Origin: Boesenbergia rotunda | Taxonomy: Eukaryota > Streptophyta > Magnoliopsida > Zingiberales > Zingiberaceae | Length of the DNA stretch: 64,000 bases | Direction: 5' to 3' | Assembly: GCA_024364735.1 (NCBI GenBank) | Contig: JAGFNQ010005191.1 | Span: 157,994 to 221,993 of the forward strand | Shown here: piece by piece, positions 9,294 to 22,105 of the stretch | Numbering within the stretch: position 1 is the stretch's first letter | Layout of the letters: each line of letters opens with the position of its first letter | Notes under the pieces: model-generated | The model's database searches: none | What the model saw: the letters and a program-made list of their open reading frames with translations, nothing else | What the model was told of the DNA's origin: nothing | Translations under genes and position numbers: made by a program

Positions 9294-11589
9294 TGTTAGT
9301 GATATGAGAGAAGTGTCCTAAGGCAATCGCCATATGATTATAAATATTCATTTTAATAAATGATAATTCACTATTTGAGTATACATGTTTGTGTATTTGA
9401 TTGGGATCTTAAACTCATCTACTGAATGTCCGCAATACAATTCACAGCATAAGAGAATTTGTGATGGGATCACAACTAGTGATTATCTCTAAATGTGCAA
9501 TTGTGAAGTATTGAAAATATCCCTAGTCGATGAATTGATAAAAACGGACATTATCAATTCTGTTGAGACTAGCATGGATTATTCTCTAATCAGCTGATTC
9601 TCACTGGCTGGTGACATTGGGATGTCCGGAGATAAACATGGATGCTAGTTAAGGGAACTAGTTCATTGGAGTGACTAGCTGTAAAACTTCATATGGTAAT
9701 CTATATAGATATGTCAATGAAGTTCTTACTGCGGCTTAAGTGCGATGTTCCTTTGACTTGCGGTGTTCAAGTCATCTTGGTCATGGAGACTTATACTTTA
9801 ACATCTTAAGCAAGCATCTCCTAGGAGGTGTGGACCCAGGATGGTTGGGTATAAGCCGAAGTGCCCGAAGATGTTTGAGCAGCCTACAAAGGATTCACCA
9901 CTCCTTGCGAGGAGATGTATACCCAGACCTATCGTCGGATTGTTACTCAAAGCCTCTGGCCAGAGCATATCATGTTTAAAGTATGAGTCTCTTAAATACA
10001 TGAGAGTAATTAGAAATCCAAAGGACGAGAAAGACACTACTTGGGCTAGGTGTGACGTAGTCAGCCTAGTGGGGACTGACACAAATAGACCGTGTCCTGA
10101 ACCAAGTGGGTATAAGATGGTGAAAGGAATGGGGCACGATTCATTAGAGCTGCTGAAGGGTTTCAGAATAATTTCTTCTGAGGTCAAACCGTTGATCTTT
10201 CGATTAATTGGGGATCATGATGTACTACTAGGTGCCACTCATGATCGTTCTATAATTGGTTGATTATAGACGGCCAACATAAATCGAAAGCCTATTTAGT
10301 CACACGCACTATGAGTAATCCGAGGGATTTAAAACGAGTTGAAAATTAGATTTTCCGATCAAGAGAAATAAGTCGAATCTGAGTTAATCAGAGGCGCAAT
10401 GGAAGCTAAAATTGGCTAAGTCGTTTGAAGGCTTGTTGGGCGAATTAAATGAGTTTAATTTGCGATTGGTGGGGCTTGAAGTGGCCGGCCAATGAGGGTG
10501 CCCACCCTCTTTGGTTTGGCCGGCCACATTAAAGGGAGAAAACCATTTTATTTGGTTTAATTAATAAAATAGATCTAGCACGATTTATTTTATAAATTAT
10601 GGATAAATAAATTTGTATAAAGAAATTTATATAAATAAATTTATAGAAATTTATTCTTTTATGGAAGTTAAAATAATCCATGAATTGGTTTATTTTAATT
10701 TTATAAAATCAATTATGAATTGATTTTTCCATAATAAGAAAGTTTATAAATTTCTTATAAAATTTATTCCATAATAAAAGGAGAGAAGGTATTTGTTTTA
10801 TTATAAAGTTAGTTATAATAAAACTTGGCTTAAACGGAATAATTAATAAGAGAATTTATAGGATAAATTTCTTATGTAAAATTCCGTTAAAGAGGAGACT
10901 TAGCAAGGGAGAAGCAACTATATAAGGAACCAAAGGCAAGCCTTCAATTCCTAATTGATAATTGAGTTATCAAAAGATTAGAAGCTCCCTCTCTCTCTTA
11001 TTCTCTTCTCTTCTCTTCTCTCTTCCCCATTAGGGCCGGCGCCCCTTAATAGGATTAGGGCTGGCTCCCCTTCATCCCACCTAGGGCCGGCGCCCCTAGG
11101 ACACCCTAGGGTGGTTGCCGTGAGCTATCAAGAAGAAGGAGAAGCCAACCGAGAAGAAGAAGAAGCGGATCACATCTCCTTCCTTCTCGGAATTCGATTC
11201 CGATTCTTGGTGGTTAGTTTCCTTTCTTTTCTCTTGACCTTCTAGTTCTGCCTTTAGAGAATCTAGTAGTTCTCGTCGGCAAAAAACTCGTGGCTTTGCG
11301 AAGTCATCCCGAAGAGAACTCGGCGTGGACGCGAATAGAGGCGAAGCTTCCAAGGGACGCTACGGTTGGATCTCGTCCTTTTTCTTCGAGTTACGCGAGG
11401 TACAAAGTAAATTAGTTTACTTTTCCGTAAAGTTTTATTTTATGATCATGTCCACACATCATAAGGTTGCATGCTAGATACGAAGTTAAAATAATTTAAG
11501 AAATTATTTTATGCTAATTCTTCCGCTGCACGTAAAAATTTAAAATTTTACGAACCCGTATCCTTGTCAACATACACCCGGTCCCAACA
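9294..11589 (+). mobile_element. Solo LTR B1 (copia family B, 2296 bp)
   Basis: Begins TGTTAGTGATATGAG and ends CGGTCCCAACA, with a perfect 5-bp TSD tctat on each side (9289-9293, 11590-11594) and no internal region. The flanks are two halves of A2 pol. It contains twin TGGCCGGCCA palindromes (10482-10526), an inverted repeat AACGGAAT/ATTCCGTT upstream of TATATAAGG (10919-10927), and a CT-rich tract after it. ORFs of 128-140 codons near 9800-10260 on both strands recur in other copies because the LTRs are similar; they show no protein family. Confidence 0.95.
10482..10526. repeat. Twin GGCCGGCC palindromes around a hairpin in B-family LTR
   Basis: TGGCCGGCCA (10482-10491), then GAGGGT-gccc-ACCCTC (10494-10509), then TGGCCGGCCA (10517-10526). 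The same arrangement recurs with small changes near 18070, 20055, 36930 and 39755. Confidence 0.85.
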
Positions 11590-12287
11590 TCTATCTCCTT
11601 TGATAATCTAAACATATCTCCTTAGATAGAGGAGCTCCTAAGATGAAAAGTACAAAACTTTTCTTGGAGGTATCCATGCTAAAACAAGTTAGGACAATGT
11701 TTTGTATGAAGCTTGGGATAAGCATATCATCCTTGTCTGGAGATCCCTTAGATCTTTGATCTCCAAGGATGTGTCTTACTTCTCCCAAGTCCTTCATAAT
11801 TGTTTGGACAACCATACCCTTATGTCTGATAATATTTCGTCATTATCGCCAATCAACAAAATATTATCTACATAATGCACAAGAATACCACTTCGTTTCC
11901 ATTATATGACTTATATACACAATCTCATCCGTCCTTTGAACAAATCCATATGACTGGATTTATTTCTTCAAAGCGGATGATCCTCGTCGTAGGTCTAGGG
12001 ATCCGGTTCATGTTCACCAAAGACCCAATCTAAAGACTTTCCAAGAACATGAAACCTTTAGGTTGCCTAACAACCCCCTCCCACTACGATAAGGTATCCC
12101 TTGTGTATCTTCTGTGACACGAGATGCAGTGACTTGTGGTATTCCCTCTTGTACATTTGGTACTAAGGTCAGAATGCCCCCTTCTTAGTTACTTAAGAAT
12201 AATTCTACTCATGGGTATGTGGTTTATTACATGGTCTTTTTTCCAAGAATCAGACATTCGTACCAACCAATATCCTTTGATCCTTAG
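11590..12287 (-). pseudogene. A2 reverse transcriptase remnant
   Basis: The minus strand gives copia RT pieces: MKDLGEVRHILG (about 11790-11755), FSMDTSKKSF and LSKEICLD. Upstream is the catalytic region read as YVDN rather than YVDD (11863-11874), so the second catalytic aspartate is changed. Homology continues to about 12280 with many breaks. It is interrupted at 12288 by the solo LTR C1. Confidence 0.85.
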
Positions 12288-15200
12288 TGTAACGACACGG
12301 AAAATTTTCTCAATATTTTCTTTAAAAATATTGACCATGCCTAGATAGATTCTCGAGGAACATAGGGGCACTAGTATAAACCTTAGCATGATTATCTATG
12401 ATTCTCGATATAGAATAAGAAGCTAAGTACTAATGGGCCTTACATGAGCTTTTCTAGTACCATGGTTATTAGGGGATCTTAGGAAGAATTTAATATAAAT
12501 AGAAATGGGTTTAAATTAGGAATATTAGCATGGCTATTGGTAGGCCTTAGGGGGGCATTGCCGAAAATAAAAGGAAAGAAAAAAAATAGAATAAAATAAA
12601 ATAAAAATAAAGTGCATGCACCAAGGATTAAACCTTGGACCTAGTGTAACACCATGCATGCACTAACCAATTCACCTAACAAGGGAGTGCTAGTAGAGAA
12701 TGAAGTGGATTTTGGTTAAGGCTTAGGGAAGTGAAGAGTCATCAAGAGAAGAGGCACCATGACCCTTCACTTGCCCCCTTTCATGAAGTATAAAAGAGTA
12801 GATGAGAAAGGAAGAGGCATTGGAGTTACTCTTTTTCTTCTCTTCTTCCACCAAGGCTATTCCTCTCCTTCTTCTTTCTTCTTCTAGCCGAAACCCACAA
12901 GGGTTTGGTTTCCTTAGAAAAGCTTCACAAAGGACTCCATCTTGAAGATCCAAGGCTTTCTACAAGGCTACAAGGGCTAAGGAGAAGTTTAGGGTCAAGA
13001 AGGTTTCTTTTTATTTCTATTCAAGGATTATATCCAAGATAAGGAAAGGTAAGACTCCCTCACCTGTGGTATAATGGTTTTCCTTTGATGTTTATCATGA
13101 TTTAAGTCCTTGTTTAAAGATCTAAGTTGAGAAATCCATGAAGGTTGGCTTCTAGGGTTTCGGCTACCACCATGATTCCATGGCTAGGATTAGTTCTAAA
13201 TCTCTAATGATGTTTCTTATGTTTTCTCATGATGCAAGGGATGTTAATGGTGATTTATGTGAATTTTTACATGTCTCATGATCCTTGTATGTTTCGGCCA
13301 AGATAAGTTATAGGGCAAGAAGTTAGGGTTAACTCCAAGCAAGGGTTCTAATGATTTCCTATGGGATTATATGTAAGGTATGAGATGTAAATTAGGAATT
13401 TTATGAATTTTTTCATGTGTTTGTGACCCATTAGGGTTTCGGCCAAAATCAAGTGGGAAGGCTAGGAGTTAGAATTAGCTCTAATTATGGGGTCCAAGGG
13501 CTTACTATGACATTGTATATAATGTATGGGTTTCCTTTTACCTATGGGACCTTTTCATGTTGCTTGAATGATGGGACCTTCTTCTATTGCATATTCGGCC
13601 AAGACTCCTAAACTAGGGTTTGGGATTGGATAAGGTGCAAGGATGCTTGCTCAGGGTTTACTATGATGTATGTATATGTTTAAGCATGTTGTAAGAGTTT
13701 TTATGTTACTTAAAACCTTAGTTTTATGTGTTATATATCATGACTTGTATGTTTAGATTATGTGCTATGTTTATTCATGAATGTTTTAAACCATATCTCA
13801 TGAACACATGTATTATGATGTAGGCCTCATGTTTATATAGAATGACGCATGTATGATGTTAAATGCCTATGATAGATATATGGTTATGAAGGTCCATGCA
13901 TGTGCTATGTTGACATTTTCATGTTTATCCTATGTACCATGATCATGCATGCTTTATGAATTAAGATACTAATTATGTATGTATGCCATGCTTTATGAAT
14001 AAAGATGATGAATGAAAATGATGTTCATGGCTCTAAGGCATAATGATGTATGCATGATATATTTTATGAATGAAGATGATGAATGATGATGATGTTCATG
14101 CCTTGAGGGCATAATGATGTTATGCATTAAGTATGAATGAGGAAAGGTCAAGTATGCTTATGTCATGCTAAGGGATGGTCACCTTAAGAACGCTTCGGTT
14201 CTGGAACTACCGTAGCTGTTCCTACTCTTATGTCATGCTCCATAAAACAAGATTATGGTTATGCTATGTATGTTCTATGAATGATGAAGCATGTGAAGTT
14301 ATTTTACTTTATTATGAATGGGCTTGTACCGGACCGAAGTAAGGGTCCAAGGGATGGGCACCTTAAGAACACCTCGGTTCTGGATTACCGTAGCTATCCA
14401 CGGTTTTGGGACTACCGAAGCTGTCCAACAGGGATGGACACCTTAAGAACGCCTCGATTTTTGGAACTACCGTAGCTGTTCCTACCCTAGTAGGTCGAGA
14501 CTAGCTACCTCGTATTTACTTAGGGATGCGCGCATATGATGTATGTATGTGGTACAAGCCGGGGACCCCCATGATGTTATGATTATGTTTAAGTATTTAT
14601 AATTATGGTTTTCAAATAAGCATCCTTACGATATATGCATTTGACTCATGCATTCATTCATGATAAGTATGTTTATGCTTATGTTCATGTTAAGAAGTAT
14701 GCCATGATAAGTATGTTTATGCTTATGTTCATGTTAAGAATTATGCCATGATAAGTATGTTTATGCTTATGTTCATGTTAAGAATTATGACAGGATTAGG
14801 TATGTTTTATGCTTATGTTCATGCTAAGAATGATGCCATGATAAGTATGTATATGCTTTATGATATGTCAAGACTGTGCCATGTTAAGTATATGTTAAGA
14901 ACGTGATATGTTTATGTTATGCGATGTATGTTTTAGTGAGTAGGAAAAAGTCTTACTAAGCCTATGTGCTTATAGTCTTATTTCTTATACCGCAGATCAA
15001 GCAAGAGGATACTAGGGGAAGCAGCAGGAAGGGCATGAGTGTGTGTGTGGCAGTGACATGGCAAAAGAAAAAGAGAAAGTTTCTAATAATTATGCTTTGT
15101 CACATGTTCTACATTTTGGCATATTTCTAATAAGTCTCATGCTATACTTATGATGGTTTGTCTAGGAAAAAAATACCCTTGCTACTTATGTTACTTATGG

Positions 15201-15452
15201 ATGACTTATGGGATGTTTATATCATGATGCTACCTATGATGTTTATATGCGACGTTACCATGTCACCATGTTAGGAATGATAGTTAAGATATGAATGTAT
15301 GATTTAAGTGCTAGTTGCATGTATGAATTAAGTTAAGTTTTTAAAATCTTCCGCCGCATTATGATGTACTTATGTATGTTAGCATAACGTCGCCTCCCAC
15401 CACACGAAAGGTGTGGGGGGGGGGGGGGGGGGGGAGAAAGGCGGGCGTTACA
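12288..15452 (+). mobile_element. Solo LTR C1 (gypsy family C, 3165 bp)
   Basis: Starts TGTAACGACACGG and ends GGGCGTTACA, flanked by a perfect TSD cttag (12283-12287, 15453-15457). Its sequence matches the LTRs of gypsy element C2 (24199-32634) but is more diverged. It contains repeats of CACCTTAAGAACGCCTCGG (near 14180, 14355, 14440), repeats of AAGTATGTTTATGCTTATG (14660-14830) and a run of 20 G (15415-15434). No coding capacity was seen. Confidence 0.93.
15415..15434 (+). repeat. G20 homopolymer
   Basis: Twenty consecutive G residues near the end of solo LTR C1. The same position in C2's LTRs holds a short A run instead. Confidence 0.9.
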
Positions 15453-16882
15453 CTTAGAACTACTAAACCACCTTATGTTTACTTAGGATAGCCTACGAAC
15501 AGGTACATTAGATTCCAACTTATCAGTATCTCTTTTCAGCACATGTGATGAACTACCCAAATCTAAAAATGTCTTAGACTAGGCTTTCCCTTAGTCTATA
15601 TTTCTATGGGTTTAGAGACTACTGACCTAGATAGTATCAAGCACATACACTGTTGTATCCAGAGCATATCCCCTGAACAAAACTGGCTAATCTCAGAGTA
15701 GCTTATCATTGTCCTAATCATTACCATAAGAGACCTTTTTCCTTCTCTGTACTGCACCATTCTGTTGCAGCATACTGGGTGCAGTGTATTGGGATTGATT
15801 CCCAATTTCTGATAAGTAAGTCCTTACTACTATCCTAAGAGGTACTTGCCACTATGAACTAATCGTAATGTCGCCATACTTTTACTCTGATGTTTCTCCG
15901 CATCAGACTTGAATTCTTTGATCTCATCAAGGTATTCAGTCTTGCAGTACATCAAGCAAATGTACTTTGACCCTTGAATAATTGTTTACAAAATAAACAA
16001 AATCTTCAAGGCTACCTCTATTCTACATAGACTAAGGACCTATACTTTTAGATTGAACCAACTCCTACATACCTTTGACTCTATGCCCCTCGGCTTAGAA
16101 AAAGTCTCTTGGTCTTCTTACCTTCCTAGTAGGAGTCAATGATTTTAAGGAAGACAAGTCTTCCACCACCAATGAACCCAAAGGCTCATTGGCTATCAAC
16201 CTTTGAATCCAACTAAAGGTTAAGACCAAGCCTTAGAGTCAAAATATATGTTTGGTTCTACTTGGAAGGAACCTTTCTCTTACTTTGGTTAGATGATAAG
16301 TTATGTAATTGCATCATGGGAGCTTTTGGTTTTAAGCTAATTGCCTATCTATGCACTTTAACAGATAATCCTTCTATTCCACTTTTATCAATAAAAGCAA
16401 TAGAATATTTTATTCCAGAAACTGAACCAAAGTTCTTTCCATTAATTAAGTACATAAAAGCAATTTGTATAAAACCAAAACTATATCATCCTATGTTAGA
16501 GACATAAATGAATAAATAAACTCCCACTACAAAAGTCATCTCCACAGCCTATCCATGTAGTCAGTAATCTCCTCCTCAGCTAGCCGTCGGGTTTCCTGGA
16601 ACCCCTGCACAAAAATGCAGACATGATTAGTGACATCCTTATCTACACACCAGGTACCGGTAGATATCACCGCTAAACATGTTACAACGACAAAAGAAGA
16701 AATATACCTGAATTATTACTCTGACGGCGGCGACAATCCGCCTTCCAATGTCCAGACTACTTGCACACAAAGCACTTACCTTTCGGCTTCTTTATGCAAC
16801 TCTGAGGTCCCTGTAATCCTGCTACTTTCTTTGCCACAGCATGTTTCTTCTTCTTCTTTCCTTTCGGTATAGAAGTAGAAAC
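15453..16882 (-). pseudogene. A2 integrase, protease and gag zinc-knuckle remnant
   Basis: The minus strand continues A2 pol towards gag. Degenerate integrase lies around 15560-16100. The zinc knuckle is at 16730-16776, reading KCFVCK, a stop, SGHWKADC, the CX2CX4HX4C pattern. There are many stops. The right end, gaaac, is the TSD of element B, and A2 resumes at 37987. Confidence 0.8.
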
Positions 16883-18868
16883 TATTAATAATATGAGAGA
16901 AGTGTCCTAAGGCAATCATCTTATGATTGTAATCATTTACTTTAATAAATGAATATTCACTATTTGAGTATACATGATCGTGTATTTGATTGAGATCTTA
17001 AACTCATTTACTGAATGTCCGTAATACAATTCACAGCATGAGAGAATTTGTGATGAATTCACAACTAGTGATTATCTCTACATGTGCAATTGTGAAGTAT
17101 TGAAATTGTCCCTAGTCGATGAATTGATAAATACGGACACTATCAATTCTGTTGAGACTAGCATGGGTTATTCTCTAATCAGCTGATTCTCACTGGCTGG
17201 TGACATTGGGATGTCCGGAGATAAACATGAATGCTAGTTAAGGGAACTAGTTCATTGGAGTGACTAGCTGTAAAACTTCATATGGTAATCTACATATAGA
17301 TATGTCAATGAAGTTCTTACTGCAGCTTATGTGTGATGTTCCTTTGACTTGCGGTGTTCAAGTCATCTTGGTCATGAAGACTTATACTTTGACATCTTAA
17401 GCAAGTATCTCCAAGGAGGTGTGGACCCACGATGATTGGGTATAAGCCGAAATGCCCGAAGATGTTTGAACAGCCTACAAAGGATTCACCACTCCTTGCG
17501 AGGAGATGTATACCCAAGGCCTATCGTCGGATTGTTACTCGAAGCCTCTGGCCAGAGCATCACATGTTCCGAGTATGAATCTCTCAGAAACATGAGAGTA
17601 ATTAGAATCCGTTGGACGAGAAAGACATTACTTGGGCTAGGTGTGACGTAGTCACCCTAGTGGGGACTGACACACATAGACCGTGTCCTGAACCAAGTGG
17701 GTATAAGATGGGGAAGGGAATGAGACACGATTCATTAAAGCTGCTGAAGGGTTTCAGAATAGTTTCTGAGGTCAACCGTTGATCTTTCGATTAATTGGGG
17801 ATCATGATCTACTACTAGGTGCCACTCATGATCGTTCTATAATTGGTTAATTATAGACGGCCAACATAAATCGAAAGCCTATTTAGTCACATGCACAACG
17901 AGTAATCCGAGGGATTTAAAATGAGTTGAAAATTGGATTTTCCGATCAAGAGAGATAAGTTGAATCTGAATTTTTTCAGAGACGCATCGGAAGCATAAAA
18001 TGGCTAAGTCTTTTGAAGACTTATTGAACGAATTAAATGAGTTTAATTCGTGAGATTGTGGCTTGGGTTTGGCCGGCCAAATAGGGTCCCCACCCTCTTT
18101 GTTTGGCCGGCCACAACAAAAGGGGAAAACCGAATTTTTGGTTCAAATTTATAAAATAAACCGCGCGTGGTTTGTCTTATAAAATTATGGATAAGGAAAT
18201 TTGTTTAAAGAAATTTATATAAAGAAATTTATATACAGAAATTTATATAAAGAGATTTATTTGTCATGGAAATTAAAATAAACCTTGGATTGGTTTGTTT
18301 TATTTTATAAAATCAATAATGGATTGATTTACCATGATAAAGAAATATATATAAAGAAATTTCTTTCCATAATAAAAGGGGAGACATGGTTGTTTTTATT
18401 ATAAATTAAGTTATAATAAAAACTTAGCATAACGGAATAATTCATAGAAAAATTTATAAGATAAATTTCTTATGAAAAATTTATTCCGTTAAGAGGAGAC
18501 TTGGCGATTAAGAGGCCACTATATAAAGGTACCAAGGCAAGGCTTGGAGATTAATCCAATAGATCAAGGATTCTTGCCTAGCCTCTCTTCCTCTCCTTCT
18601 CTCTCTCTCCCTCTTCTAGTGCCGCCGGCCCTAGAGCCCTCCCTCTTTGCCATGAGCTTCCACCACCAAGAAGAGGCCGAAGAAGAAGAAGAAGCGGGTG
18701 CGACTCCTTCCTTCCTCCCGGAATCTTGATTCCGTTCTTCGTTTGGTGGTTAGTCTTTCCATCTCTCTCTTGGTATTCTCGTCGTGCCTTTGGAGAATCT
18801 AGTAGTTCTTGTCGGCACGAGACTCATGGCTTTGCGAAGTCATCCCGAAGAAAACTCGGCGTAGACAC

Positions 18869-21453
18869 TGTTAGTGATATGAGAGAAGTGTCCTAAGGCA
18901 ATCGCCTTATGATTGTAAATCATTTACTTTAATAAATGAATATTCACTATTTGAGTATACATGATCATGTATTTGATTGAGATCTTAAACTCATCTACTG
19001 AATGTCCGCAATACAACTCACAGCATAAGAGAATTTGTGATGGGATCACAACTAGTGATTATCTCTAAATGTGCAAATGTGAAGTATTGAAAATATCCCT
19101 AGTCGATGAATTGATAAAAACGGACACTATCAATTCTGTTAAGACTAGCATGGGTTATTCTCTAATCAGCTGATTCTCACTGGCTGGTGACATTGGGATG
19201 TCCGGAGATAAACATGGATGCTAGTTAAGGGAACTAGTTCATTGGAGTGACTAGCTGTAAGACTTCATATGGTAATCTACATATAGATATGTCAATGAAA
19301 GTTCTTACTGCGGCTTAAGTGCGATGTTCCTTTGACTTGCGGTGTTCAAGTCATCTTGGTCATGGAGACTTATACTTTAACATCTTAAGCAAGCATCTCC
19401 TAGGAGGTGTGGACCCAGGATGATTGGGTATAAGCCGAAGTGCCCGAAGATGTTTGAGCAGCCTACAAAGGATTCACCACTCCTTGCGAGGAGATGTATA
19501 CCCAGGCCTATCGTCGGATTGTTACTCAAAGCCTCTGGCCAGAGCATATCATGTTTAGAGTGCGAGTCTCTTAAATACATGAGAGTAATTAGAAATCCAA
19601 AGGACGAGAAAGACACTACTTGGGCTAGGTGTGACGTAGTCAGCCTAGTGGGGACTGACACAAATAGACCGTGTCCTGAACCAAGTGGGTATAAGATGGT
19701 GAAGGGAATGGGGCACGATTCATTAGAGCTGCTGAAGGGTTTCAGAATTACTTCTGAGGTCAACCGTTGATCTTTCGATTAATTGGGGATCATGATGTAC
19801 TACTAGGTGCCACTCATGATCGTTCTATAATTGGTTGATTATAGACGGCCAACATAAATCGAAAGCCTATTTAGTCACACGCACTACGAGTAATCCGAGG
19901 GATTTAAAACGAGTTGAAAATTGGATTTTCCAATCAAGAGAAATAAGTCGAATATGAGTTAATCAGAGGCGCAACGGAAACTAAATTTGGCTAAGTCTTT
20001 TGAAGGCTTATTGGGCGAATTAAATGAGTTTAATTCGCGATGGGAACGGCTTGGTTTGGCCGGCCAAAGAGGGTGTCCACCCTCTTGGTTTGGCCGGCCA
20101 TTAAAGGGGAATAAACCAATTTAATTGGTTTAATTAATAAAATAAATCTAGCGCGATTTGTTTTATTAATTATGGATAAATAAATTTGTATAAGAAAATT
20201 TATATAAATTTGTAGAAATTTATTCTTTTTATGGAAATTAAAATGATCCATGAAATGGTTTATTTTAATTTTATAAAATCAATTATGAATTGATTTTTCC
20301 ATAATAAGAAAGTTTATAAATTTCTTATAAAATTTATTCCATAATAAAAAAGAGAGAAGACATTTGTTTTATTATAAAATTAGTTATAATAAAACTTGGT
20401 TTAAACGGAATAATTAATAAGAGAATTTATAGGATAAATTTCTTATGAAAAATTCCGTTAAAAGGGAGACTTGGCAAGGGAGAGGCTGCTATATAAAGGA
20501 ACCAAGGCAAGCCTTGGAAATTAATCCAGAAAATTAATCCTAGAGAGCACATGAAAAACTTAGATTGTTCTCCTCTCTCTCTCTCCCTATCTCTCTCGGT
20601 CGAGCGGTGGTCAAGAGGCTGGGCGGCTGCTCTCTTCTCCAACCACGCATGGACTGCATGCATCGGCTACAATTCCGTTCTCCATCCACGCATGGACTGT
20701 TACGGGTTTGATCTCTTCATCCGTGCGTGGAGGACCGCATGCAGCAGCTGCTGCGTTTTGTCTTCTCCCATCTGTACATGGATGACAGCAAGGAAACAGA
20801 AGCTGCTGCGGTTTTTGTCTTCTCCCATCTGAACGTGGATGACAGCAAGGAAAAACAGGCTGCTGTATTTTTCATTGCATGCATGGACAGATGTTGCTGT
20901 GTTGTCTCCTCTCCGCCCACGCATGGAAGCAAGAGAAAGAAGGTTGCCTGCCTTCAACCTTCATGTTGTCGATGGAGAAGACAAATTTGCGTGAGCAGGC
21001 ATGCTTCTTCGGCTTCGGGCAAGAAGGTTGCTCAACCTTCAGTTACCTCGACGAAGAAGGTGATTCCGTTCTTCGTTTGGTGGTTAGTTTCCATTCTCAT
21101 CTCTCTTGATCTTCTAGTTGTGCCTTTAGAGAATCTAGTAGTTCTCGTCGGCACAAAACTCGTGACTTTGCGAAGTCATCCCAAAGAGAACTCGGCGTGG
21201 ACGCGAATAGAGGCGGAGCTTCCAAGGGACGCTACGGTTGGATCTCGTCCCTTTTCTTCAAGTTACGAGAGGTACAAAGTAAATTAGTTTACTTTTCCGC
21301 AATGTTTTATTTTATGATCATGTCCACAAATCATAAGGTCGCATGCTAGATACGTGGTTGAAATAATTTGTGAAATTATTTTATGCTAATTCTTCCGCTG
21401 CACGTAAAATTTTAAAATATTACGAACCCGTATCCTTGTCAACATGCACCCGT
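18869..21453 (+). mobile_element. LTR copy B3 inside element B 5' LTR
   Basis: Starts TGTTAGTGATATGAG directly after gacac and follows the family B LTR to about 21453, where the usual final CGGTCCCAACA is lost. There is no matching TSD, so it is either a solo LTR with a damaged end or a recombination product. Its TATATAAA is at 20490-20497. Between about 20570 and 21060 it carries sequence unlike the other B LTRs, including a 57-bp tandem repeat (20761-20870). Confidence 0.8.
20761..20874 (+). repeat. 57-bp tandem repeat in B3
   Basis: TCTTCTCCCATCTG recurs 57 bp apart (20761, 20818), followed by TGGATGACAGCAAGGAAA in both. The 57-bp period is a multiple of three, which keeps a 186-codon ORF open by chance. 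Confidence 0.8.
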
Positions 21454-21472
21454 ATCCAACCGTAGCGTCCCT
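21454..21472 (-). repeat. Short inverted segment at the B3/B junction
   Basis: ATCCAACCGTAGCGTCCCT is the reverse complement of the LTR tract AGGGACGCTACGGTTGGAT found at the same place in other B LTRs (for example 37751-37769). It sits exactly where B3 ends and the host LTR resumes. Confidence 0.85.
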
Positions 21473-21682
21473 TTCTTCGAGTTACGTGAGGTATTAAGTA
21501 AATTAGTTTACTTTCTGCAAAATTTTAAATGTATGATCATGTCTCCACAACATAAGGTTGCATGCTAGATACGTGGTTAAAAATAATTTGAGAAATTATT
21601 TATGCTAAACCTTCCGCTGCACGTAATTAAATTTTAAAATTACGAACCCGTATCCATGTCAACATGCACTCGGTCCCAACAG

Positions 21683-21694
21683 TGGTATCAGAGC
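21683..21694 (+). other. Element B primer-binding site (tRNA-Met)
   Basis: TGGTATCAGAGC, one base after the LTR end CCCAACA. Confidence 0.95.
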
Positions 21695-22105
21695 CTGTTA
21701 GTGTTCGACATAATCATATAATTGTTTTGCGGAAAACTTTGTCATGATCTCAATTTTGGAAAATTTTCCAATTATGGAAACTTTCCAATTATGATAAATT
21801 TTAGATTTAGGAATTTCAAAGTTTGGAAATCCTCATGAAATTTCGCAAACTTTTGAAATATCCTAGTTTCTGAAATTTTATGATAATTGTGAAAACTTCC
21901 CATTTTTGGAAACTTTCCAATTTTGGAAATTTTCCAATTTTGGAAATATGTAAGTTTTCTTTGTACCAGATACTTACAATTATTCTGAAAACCTATTATG
22001 AAATCTTACAATTTTGGGCACTTTCTTTCAATGAAAGTCTAGACAAATTTATGGATCATTAATTGACAATTAAATTCGAATTGGTTTTAAATTATTAACA
22101 AAATT

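Larger units (their letters stand above)
16883..21681 (+). mobile_element. Element B 5' LTR, interrupted by B3
   Basis: The left part, 16883-18868, starts TATTAATAATATGAG (the TG has become TA). The right part, about 21473-21681, ends CTCGGTCCCAACA next to the PBS. TATATAAA is at 18520-18527. About 60 bp of LTR present in the other copies is missing across the B3 junction. Confidence 0.88.

Noticed and set aside
9798..10263. ORFs of 128-140 codons on both strands of B-family LTRs, repeated in 19377-19770 and 39071-39457
   Set aside because: They recur only because the LTRs are similar, are broken in the other two B LTRs, overlap each other in opposite directions and show no known domain.
20727..21287. 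186-codon plus-strand ORF in LTR copy B3
   Set aside because: Kept open by a 57-bp tandem repeat and running into LTR sequence; no family motif.
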